From assembly GCF_026250525.1 (NCBI RefSeq), contig NZ_CP111044.1:186001-250000 (forward strand): a DNA stretch of 64,000 bases. The letters are read 5' to 3'. The notes below the pieces were generated by a model that ran no database searches, was not told where the DNA came from, and saw only the letters and a list, made by a program, of their open reading frames with translations. Within the stretch, counting starts at the first letter, position 1. Every line of letters begins with the position of its first letter. The stretch comes from Chondrinema litorale (GTDB lineage Bacteria; Bacteroidota; Bacteroidia; Cytophagales; Flammeovirgaceae). The position numbers were made by a program, and so were the translations under genes. Positions 59,304 to 64,000 of the stretch are shown one piece after another.

Positions 59304-60515
59304 ATGGAACGAGTTGTAATTACTGGGCTGGGAATCTTATGCTCAATCGGAAATAACTTGCAAGATTTTAAAACCAATTTAAAAAATGGCACTTCCGGTT
59401 TGAAGCAAATTCCGACACGCCGATTTGATACAAGCCTACCTGCTTACCGAAATAATAGTGCTTGTATTTTGGAACCTGAACTGTACGACGATTTGTACGA
59501 AAAAGACGCGACCATTCTCAGCGATCTATCTAAAAAAGTAGTACAGGATGCCATTGAAGATGCCGGCTTGCAAATGGATAAAATAAATAATAGAAGAATG
59601 GGAGTGGCAGTAGCTACTTCAGTAGGAGCGAGCTATCCTTTTATGAGATGGGTAAAAAACAAAATTCAGGGAGAACCTGCAAAAGATATAGACTTGCTTT
59701 TTCATACGACTTCTACTATCGGAGGTAACATTGCAAAACAGTATGATTTAAGGGGTCCTATTTCAACAATCTCGACAGCTTGTGCAGCAGGAACCAACTC
59801 AATAGGCAGAGGCTTCGACTTTATCTCTAAAGGAAGAGTAGATTACATGATAGCCGGTGGTGTAGATGTATTTACAGAACTTACTTACAGTGGTTTTAAT
59901 GCACTGCAAGCCATCTCAAAAGGAGCATGTAAACCATTCGATAAAAACAGAGATGGTCTTAATTTAGGTGATGCAGGTGCATTTGTAATACTCGAAAGCC
60001 TTAGTTCTGCTAAGAAGAGAAATGCAAAAATCTATGCTGAAATAAAAGGTTATTCGACCATTAACGAAGCATATCACGCAACGGCTCCTTGTCCTGATGG
60101 AGGGTTTGCTTACTCGGCGATGCAAAAAGCTTTATCTCAAGGCAAGATAGACATTGGCAAAGTGGAATACATCAATGCACACGGCACAGCTACCGCTGCT
60201 AATGATACCATGGAAATTAAAGCCATAAGAAAACTGGCAGACAAAAGACCGGTGTTTGTAAGCTCTACAAAGTCTATGACTGGGCATACATTAGGCGCAG
60301 CTGGCAGCGTAGAGCTGGTAGCAACAACAGTAGCTATGCACGATGGATTTATTCCACCAACGATCAACCTTTCTGATCCGATTTTGGAAGCAGAAGACCA
60401 CAATTTGGTAATAGTTAAAGACAAAGGACTCGATTATAAATTCGATACGGCAATTTCAAATTCATTTGGATTTGCAGGAAATATGTCGGCCATTGCGATA
60501 CAAAGTTTTACCTGA
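59304..60515 (+). CDS. FabF-like beta-ketoacyl-ACP synthase (active)
   Basis: 403 residues. The Cys-His-His triad is complete: Cys160 in ISTACAAGTN, His293 in INAHGTATAAND and His328 in KSMTGHTLGAAGS. It condenses malonyl-ACP units with the growing chain. The degenerate ketosynthase at 56463 is the likely heterodimer partner. No malonyl transferase is encoded in the visible part, so the primary-metabolism enzyme would charge the ACP. Confidence 0.94.
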   Translation: MERVVITGLGILCSIGNNLQDFKTNLKNGTSGLKQIPTRRFDTSLPAYRNNSACILEPELYDDLYEKDATILSDLSKKVVQDAIEDAGLQMDKINNRRMGVAVATSVGASYPFMRWVKNKIQGEPAKDIDLLFHTTSTIGGNIAKQYDLRGPISTISTACAAGTNSIGRGFDFISKGRVDYMIAGGVDVFTELTYSGFNALQAISKGACKPFDKNRDGLNLGDAGAFVILESLSSAKKRNAKIYAEIKGYSTINEAYHATAPCPDGGFAYSAMQKALSQGKIDIGKVEYINAHGTATAANDTMEIKAIRKLADKRPVFVSSTKSMTGHTLGAAGSVELVATTVAMHDGFIPPTINLSDPILEAEDHNLVIVKDKGLDYKFDTAISNSFGFAGNMSAIAIQSFT

Positions 60516-60608
60516 GATCAATCTCAACGCAAAACTTATCAATTCAAAATTCTAAAAAACACTTTCAAAATATATCAATTTTTACAACCCTAAAATTTTT
60601 TAAAAACT

Positions 60609-60902
60609 ATGGAAACTTTATCTCAAATTCAGGGAAAAATCAAAGTATGCATCATTGAAGCACTAGAAATTGACGGAGCTTCTCCAGAAGATATTGGCAA
60701 TGAAGATCCATTTTTCGGTACTGATGAAGAACCAGGTATCATCCAAGATTCATTAGCTATTCTTGAAATTGCTTCTCGTTTGTCTGAAGAGTTCGGCATA
60801 CTTCCATCTGAGTTTAATGAAACATCTTTTCAGAATGTGAATGTGTTAAGTGAAATGATCTACAACCGTTTGTCTGAAGAATCACTTTCTACAGTTCAGT
60901 AA
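60609..60902 (+). CDS. Acyl carrier protein
   Basis: 97 residues, acidic. Phosphopantetheine site Ser48 in GIIQDSLAILEI; the usual helix II follows and the family pattern ends with FQNVNVLSEMIYNRL. An N-terminal extension of about 10 residues and a FFGTDEEPG insert distinguish it from the fatty-acid AcpP. It carries the chain made by the upstream enzymes. It is the last large gene before the precursor peptides; 173 bases containing a folded element separate them. Confidence 0.93.
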   Translation: METLSQIQGKIKVCIIEALEIDGASPEDIGNEDPFFGTDEEPGIIQDSLAILEIASRLSEEFGILPSEFNETSFQNVNVLSEMIYNRLSEESLSTVQ

Positions 60903-60912
60903 GAAATAATTA

Positions 60913-61018
60913 ATAGCAGTTTTAAAATACCATTATTTTACACAGCCAGCAAAGTAAAAAACAGATACTTTTTCAGGTACAAATCTAGGGCTGAAAACCA
61001 CAATGGTAAACTGTTATT
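60913..61018 (+). promoter_or_regulatory. Folded intergenic element E0, between ACP and first peptide gene
   Basis: AATAGCAGTTT (60913-60923) pairs with AAACTGTTATT (61008-61018, one G-T pair), TACCATT (60929) with AATGGTA (61002), CAGCC (60944) with GGCTG (60989), and AAAGTA (60952) with TACTTT (60966). The element contains GTACAAATCTAG (60977-60988), a 12-mer also found upstream of the LytS gene (46475-46486). Confidence 0.6.
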
Positions 61019-61075
61019 GAAACCCCAAATTAAAATTATTCACTTAGAGCATCATCCATCAAAAACTTTACAATC

Positions 61076-61213
61076 ATGAATAAAAAATTAATAAGCGGAG
61101 ATTTAAAGGATGCACTTTCTATCGTAGAGCTTGAAAGCAGATTCGAATTAACAGCTGCATCTGTAGATATAGACCGCTGCAAAGATACTGGCTCAGGCAA
61201 AGTAGACATCTAA
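61076..61213 (+). CDS. Precursor peptide 1 (divergent, 45 residues)
   Basis: Starts MNKKLISGDLKDALSIVEL, continues ESRFELTAASVDIDRC and ends with a 10-residue tail KDTGSGKVDI after the Cys. The LKDAL.IVELE.R.E.TA....DRC framework is the same as in the eight following peptides, but the N-terminus differs and the tail is the longest. The conserved Cys is at residue 35, and Thr/Ser are present on both sides for dehydration. Its distance to the next gene is only 58 bases, with no hairpin. Confidence 0.82.
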   Translation: MNKKLISGDLKDALSIVELESRFELTAASVDIDRCKDTGSGKVDI

Positions 61214-61271
61214 TTTCCATATAGAACAATAAGAATTAATTCATTTTTTAATCATATATAACTTTATCACC

Positions 61272-61382
61272 ATGTCAAAAGAAGTACTTAAAGACGCGCT
61301 AAACATAGTAGAATTAGAAGAAAGACACGAAATGACTGCTGTAGCAGCTGATGCAGATCGTTGCATCTACAAAGAGGCTTAA
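61272..61382 (+). CDS. Precursor peptide 2 (36 residues)
   Basis: MSKEVLKDALNI-VELEERHE-MTAVAADADRC-IYKEA. The leader is helical and acidic with Cys31 and one conserved Thr22; the tail after Cys is IYKEA. No double-Gly cleavage motif is present. Start context ACTTTATCACCATG recurs in several of the other peptide genes. Confidence 0.85.
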   Translation: MSKEVLKDALNIVELEERHEMTAVAADADRCIYKEA

Positions 61383-61419
61383 TCTAACTCTCAGTAGAAA
61401 TCTTGATTTAACACCACAA

Positions 61420-61502
61420 GCAGTTAAGGATACACAAAACAAACTTTCACAGATGTTTTATCTGTCACTCTGATAGCTCAGTTTTAGTGAAAACTACACT
61501 GC
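61420..61502 (+). promoter_or_regulatory. Folded intergenic element E1
   Basis: GCAGT (61420) / ACTGC (61498) outer stem, TTTCA (61445) / TGAAA (61488) middle stem and CAGAT (61450) / ATCTG (61460) hairpin with GTTTT loop. Same architecture as E2, where the outer pair is changed on both sides. Confidence 0.6.
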
Positions 61503-61543
61503 CTCCATTTAAAAATATTTTTTCAAAAATAAACTTTATCACC

Positions 61544-61663
61544 ATGTCAAAAGAAATCTTAAAAGACGCATTAAACATAGTAGAATTAGAAGAAAGACAC
61601 GAAATGACTGCTGTTGCAGCAGACGCAGATCGTTGTATCTACAAAGAAGCTTCTTTGGTTTAA
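61544..61663 (+). CDS. Precursor peptide 3 (39 residues)
   Basis: Same leader as peptide 2 except Ile5; tail after Cys31 is IYKEASLV, a three-residue extension of the peptide 2 tail with an extra Ser. The extension fits either a core variant or a lost stop. A longer frame starting inside this gene (61614) in another register is a shadow. Confidence 0.85.
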   Translation: MSKEILKDALNIVELEERHEMTAVAADADRCIYKEASLV

Positions 61664-61691
61664 TCTACAAGTATTTCAAAAATATATATTT

Positions 61692-61777
61692 AGCAGCAAA
61701 GTATACACAAAACAAATTTTCACAGATGTTTTATCTGTCTACCTAGCTATCTCTGTTAAAGTGAAAACTACGCTGCT
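61692..61777 (+). promoter_or_regulatory. Folded intergenic element E2
   Basis: AGCAGC (61692) / GCTGCT (61772), TTTTCAC (61717) / GTGAAAA (61761) and CAGAT (61723) / ATCTG (61733). Against E1 the closing pair changes from T-A to C-G on both arms, which is compensatory. Confidence 0.6.
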
Positions 61778-61816
61778 TACTCTTAAAATTATTATTCAAA
61801 AATAAACTCTATCACC

Positions 61817-61933
61817 ATGTCAAAAGAAGTATTAAAAGACGCATTAAACATTGTAGAATTAGAAGAGAGACACGAAATGACTGCCGTAGCAGCAGAAGCA
61901 GATCGTTGCACTATTACAGGTGATCTAGTGTAA
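61817..61933 (+). CDS. Precursor peptide 4 (38 residues)
   Basis: Leader as peptide 2 with Glu27 in place of Asp27; tail after Cys31 is TITGDLV, bringing two Thr next to the Cys. Followed after 72 bases by peptide 5, without the large folded element. Confidence 0.85.
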   Translation: MSKEVLKDALNIVELEERHEMTAVAAEADRCTITGDLV

Positions 61934-62005
61934 GTGATTCATTATCAATAGAATTCACTCTTTCATATTCATAAAATTATTACTCATTTTTTTAAATATA
62001 CCATC

Positions 62006-62116
62006 ATGTCAAAAGAAGTATTAAAAGAATCATTAAACATTGTAGAGTTAGAAGAAAGACACGAAATGACTGCTGTAGCAGCTGATGCTGATCGTTGCAT
62101 CTATAGCGAAAAATAA
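62006..62116 (+). CDS. Precursor peptide 5 (36 residues)
   Basis: Leader variant with KESLNI at residues 7-12; tail after Cys31 is IYSEK. The stop codon lies in an 8-bp inverted repeat AATAAGTC-G-GACTTATT (62112-62128). From within this gene the sequence is copied 272 bases downstream. Confidence 0.85.
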   Translation: MSKEVLKESLNIVELEERHEMTAVAADADRCIYSEK

Positions 62117-62150
62117 GTCGGACTTATTAACTTTCAATCTTTTAATTTGT

Positions 62151-62237
62151 AAGTAGTATTTATTCGCAAAGCACATCTTTACAGATCCTTGTCTGTTCAT
62201 TCGAACTCAAAATGTTTACGTGCAATAACGACTGCTT
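62151..62237 (+). promoter_or_regulatory. Folded intergenic element E3
   Basis: AAGTAGT (62151) / ACTGCTT (62231, one G-T pair), GCAC (62171) / GTGC (62220), and ACAGA (62181) / TCTGT (62192) hairpin. The same three-level arrangement as E1 and E2 with different sequence. Confidence 0.5.
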
Positions 62238-62277
62238 ATACCTCTAATATTTCATCCAAATTTAAAACTTTATCATC

Positions 62278-62388
62278 ATGTCAAAAGAAATCTTAAAAGA
62301 CGCATTAAACATCGTAGAATTAGAAGAGAGACACGAAATGACTGCTGTAGCAGCTGATGCTGATCGTTGCATCTATAGCGAAAAATAA
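62278..62388 (+). CDS. Precursor peptide 6 (36 residues)
   Basis: Leader as peptide 3; tail IYSEK, so the same core as peptide 5. Lies in the duplicated unit. Confidence 0.85.
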   Translation: MSKEILKDALNIVELEERHEMTAVAADADRCIYSEK

Positions 62389-62422
62389 GTCGGACTTATT
62401 AACTTTCAATCTTTTAATTTGT

Positions 62423-62509
62423 AAGTAGTATTTATTCGCAAAGCACATCTTTACAGATCCTTGTCTGTTCATTCGAACTCAAAATGTTTACGTGCAATAA
62501 CGACTGCTT
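62423..62509 (+). promoter_or_regulatory. Folded intergenic element E4 (copy of E3)
   Basis: Exact copy of E3 displaced by 272 bases, part of the tandem duplication. Confidence 0.5.
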
Positions 62510-62549
62510 ATACCTCTAATATTTCATCCAAATTTAAAACTTTATCATC

Positions 62550-62660
62550 ATGTCAAAAGAAATCTTAAAAGACGCATTAAACATCGTAGAATTAGAAGAG
62601 AGACACGAAATGACTGCCGTAGCAGCAGAAGCAGATCGTTGCACTATTACTCAAAAATAG
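62550..62660 (+). CDS. Precursor peptide 7 (36 residues)
   Basis: Leader as peptide 3 but Glu27; tail after Cys31 is TITQK. Although its first half is copied from the peptide 6 unit, its second half matches peptide 8, so the gene is a mosaic joined near the ATGACTGC codons. Confidence 0.85.
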   Translation: MSKEILKDALNIVELEERHEMTAVAAEADRCTITQK

Positions 62661-62689
62661 TATCCATTCATACTTTAATTTTACTTACA

Positions 62690-62767
62690 GCAGGTGGTAA
62701 TATCTTTTGAAAACAGATTATTTGTTACGCTTAGTAATACCTGTTCTATTGACTTGACACCGCTTGT
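62690..62767 (+). promoter_or_regulatory. Folded intergenic element E5
   Basis: GCAGGTGGT (62690) pairs with ACCGCTTGT (62759) through three G-T wobbles; GTAATA (62697) pairs with TGTTAC (62723). Each pairing position of E6 is kept here despite sequence changes. Confidence 0.6.
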
Positions 62768-62803
62768 ATTTTTCAATTTTACATTAATTTAAATAGAAAT
62801 ATC

Positions 62804-62914
62804 ATGTCAAAAGAAATCTTAAAAGACGCATTAAACATAGTAGAGTTAGAAGAAAGACACGAAATGACTGCTGTAGCAGCAGAAGCAGATCGTTGCACTA
62901 TTACTCAAAAATAG
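62804..62914 (+). CDS. Precursor peptide 8 (36 residues)
   Basis: Protein identical to peptide 7 (tail TITQK), with synonymous DNA differences in the leader, so the copy is older than the 272-base duplication. Confidence 0.85.
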   Translation: MSKEILKDALNIVELEERHEMTAVAAEADRCTITQK

Positions 62915-62947
62915 TATCCAATTAATACCTTAATTATCTCGCTTACA

Positions 62948-63025
62948 GCAAGTGGTAACATCTCTTGAAAACAGATTTTTTGTTACGTTTTGTAATGCTT
63001 GTTCTATTGATTTGAAACCACTTGC
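62948..63025 (+). promoter_or_regulatory. Folded intergenic element E6
   Basis: Perfect 9-bp arms GCAAGTGGT (62948) / ACCACTTGC (63017) enclose GTAACA (62955) / TGTTAC (62981). The strongest member of the series. Confidence 0.65.
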
Positions 63026-63063
63026 ATTTTTAAATTTTCGTTCAATTTTTAAATAAAAATATC

Positions 63064-63174
63064 ATGTCAAAAGAAGTACTTAAAGATTCATTAAACATAG
63101 TAGAGTTAGAAGAAAGACACGAAATGACTGCCGTAGCAGCTGATGCAGACCGTTGCATCTACAGCGAAAAATAA
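63064..63174 (+). CDS. Precursor peptide 9 (36 residues)
   Basis: Leader variant KDSLNI; tail IYSEK as in peptides 5 and 6. Last gene of the array; two strong hairpins follow it. Confidence 0.85.
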   Translation: MSKEVLKDSLNIVELEERHEMTAVAADADRCIYSEK

Positions 63175-63199
63175 TAGATAGAAGTTAACAAGTGTGTTC

Positions 63200-63228
63200 A
63201 CCGGGCTGGTGCTATCTGCCAGTCTGGT
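63200..63228 (+). terminator. First hairpin after the peptide array
   Basis: Ten-base stem ACCGGGCTGG / CCAGTCTGGT (two G-T pairs) with a 9-base loop. GC-rich in an AT-rich setting, no T-tract directly after it, so it may stabilise the 3' end or cause pausing. Confidence 0.5.
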
Positions 63229-63251
63229 TCTTCAATTACTCTTACAATATC

Positions 63252-63282
63252 AGACATTAATCATTCTCTCTGATTAATGTCT
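63252..63282 (+). terminator. Second hairpin after the peptide array
   Basis: Perfect 12-bp inverted repeat AGACATTAATCA / TGATTAATGTCT with a 7-base loop, 24 bases after the first hairpin. No T-tract follows. It may separate the peptide transcript from the protease gene, or be a target of the UpxY read-through. Confidence 0.55.
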
Positions 63283-63379
63283 CGCTACACAATCAAAAAA
63301 ATTATTTAATAGGGTTGATGATGGATTAACTCTACAATCAACTGCTATTTCTTATTGTAAACTCTTTTAAACTTTCGCT

Positions 63380-64000
63380 ATGTATGAGTTAACAGCCTCC
63401 TATACCATAGAAGAAATTGATGCTTCTGGTAAGAAGAAGTTTTTACTAACTGTAAACGACAAACCATATTACGTAGGGGAGCTTGTATATTTAATTATCA
63501 GGTTTCTTTCCGAGAAAAAATCTACAGATGAGATGTTAGAATCTCTCAATAGATGGAGCAACAATCAATATAATTTTACCAAAGGCACTTTATTTGGAAT
63601 TATAGAACAGCATATTAAGCCGCTGGGCTTGTTTGAGAAAGCCATTCCGCAAGATCAAAAAAAGCAGCTACCGCTTACAGGCATTCAAGGTCAGTGGACA
63701 TTGGTAAAATTTGAGCATCTCAGAATATTTCTAGAAGTATTTAAATATGCATTTCACCCGGTAGTGTTTACCATATTGTTTATTGGATCTGCCGCAGTAA
63801 ATTATTTTTATGTAAATCAATTTTTGGGTGCTAATACCGCTACTGCAGCAGCACAAACTGGTGAGTGTTTAAGAAATGCCAATTATGTTTTGCTGTTTTA
63901 TCCACTTGCTTTTTTGGTATTGTTTTTCCACGAAATGGGCCACGCTGCTGCCTCTTATATGTATGGTGTAAAACCTAAGAATATTGGCTTCGGGTTTTAT
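63380..64000 (+). CDS. PqqD-like/M50 zinc metalloprotease (C-terminus beyond window)
   Basis: 207 residues visible; the frame continues past the window. Residues about 1-95 form a PqqD-like winged-helix region (YYVGELVYLIIRFLSEKKSTDEMLESL.. FGIIEQHIKPLGLFEK). Membrane helices follow (HPVVFTILFIGSAAVNYFYV, VLLFYPLAFLVLFF), and the M50/S2P zinc motif HEMGH is at residues 184-188. Such proteins occur in RiPP loci with transporters and are likely to cut or bind leaders at the membrane. It follows the peptide array by 205 bases. Secretion genes are expected next. Confidence 0.85.
   Translation, partial: MYELTASYTIEEIDASGKKKFLLTVNDKPYYVGELVYLIIRFLSEKKSTDEMLESLNRWSNNQYNFTKGTLFGIIEQHIKPLGLFEKAIPQDQKKQLPLTGIQGQWTLVKFEHLRIFLEVFKYAFHPVVFTILFIGSAAVNYFYVNQFLGANTATAAAQTGECLRNANYVLLFYPLAFLVLFFHEMGHAAASYMYGVKPKNIGFGFY

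Larger units (their letters stand above)
62056..62605. repeat. 272-base tandem duplication covering a peptide gene and its spacer
   Basis: Peptides 5, 6 and 7 start exactly 272 bases apart (62006, 62278, 62550). The sequence from the end of peptide 5, through the whole spacer, to the first part of peptide 6 is repeated essentially without change from the end of peptide 6 into peptide 7. This shows a recent unequal duplication by which the array grows. The outer limits are approximate. Confidence 0.85.

Noticed and set aside
52599..60902. Flexirubin or classical aryl polyene locus
   Set aside because: The enzyme types overlap, but the visible set lacks the multiple ketosynthases, outer-membrane and lipid-carrier genes, ammonia lyase and dialkylresorcinol enzymes expected, and it is joined to RiPP genes.
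61614..61805. 63-residue frame starting inside precursor peptide 3
   Set aside because: It runs in another register over a peptide gene and its folded spacer; peptide 3 in the conserved frame explains the sequence.
61076..63174. Regular repeats at 61-63 kb as a possible CRISPR array
   Set aside because: The repeated units are translated start-to-stop peptide genes of 111-138 bases with uneven spacers that are partly identical to each other; CRISPR repeats are shorter and have unique spacers. No cas genes are visible.

Overview
The window is AT-rich DNA from a member of the Bacteroidota, most likely a free-living, polysaccharide-degrading (probably marine) Cytophagales-type bacterium. This rests on SusC/SusD pairs, lipoprotein signals, an ECF sigma/FecR pair, an UpxY-type NusG paralog, LytS/LytTR two-component genes and the absence of strong Shine-Dalgarno sites. 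The genus cannot be fixed from sequence alone. No rRNA, tRNA, transposase or CRISPR array was seen.

Region 1 (1-18.7 kb) is a polysaccharide utilisation locus: a truncated SSS-family symporter, an FAD oxidoreductase, a clan GH-A hydrolase, SusC, SusD, a sulfatase and a large lipoprotein of unknown function. A divergent MFS/LysR pair and a GH43-discoidin-Fn3 lipoprotein follow. Region 2 (18.8-37.0 kb) is a second, fucose-type locus: ECF sigma, FecR, SusC, SusD, GH95 alpha-L-fucosidase, an FG-GAP/ASPIC lipoprotein, aldo/keto reductase, zinc-type dehydrogenase and a discoidin-tailed hydrolase-like protein. Three large genes here are broken: SusC by a frameshift, SusD and the ASPIC protein by single in-frame TAA codons. 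The locus therefore looks as if it is decaying, unless the sequence has errors.

Region 3 (37.1-44.8 kb) is mixed chromosomal content: a small lipoprotein, a divergent HxlR/nitroreductase pair with a repeated operator-like sequence, a GyrI-like protein, a PhoPQ-activated-type hydrolase, a beta-helix lipoprotein, an unknown protein next to a patatin phospholipase, and a sugar O-acetyltransferase.

Region 4 (44.9 kb to the end) is the most unusual part. It combines class I lanthipeptide-type genes (LanC-like protein lacking its zinc ligands, full-length LanB dehydratase), a LytS/LytTR regulatory pair and an UpxY antiterminator. The antiterminator heads a long operon of type II fatty-acid/polyketide genes: LpxL-like acyltransferase with a PqqD/RRE-like C-terminal domain, acyl/aryl-AMP ligase, phosphopantetheinyl transferase, FabZ-like dehydratase, KS-like chain-length factor, secreted TPR protein, FabG-like ketoreductase, ketosynthase and acyl carrier protein.

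The ACP is followed by nine tiny precursor-peptide genes, eight nearly identical up to a conserved Asp-Arg-Cys and then carrying different 4-8-residue tails. Folded intergenic elements separate most of them. A PqqD-like/M50 zinc metalloprotease begins at the window end. No enoyl reductase is present, so the cassette should make an unsaturated (polyene) acyl chain. The simplest reading is a lipidated RiPP system in which the RRE-bearing acyltransferase joins the chain to a LanB-modified peptide. That joining step is inference.
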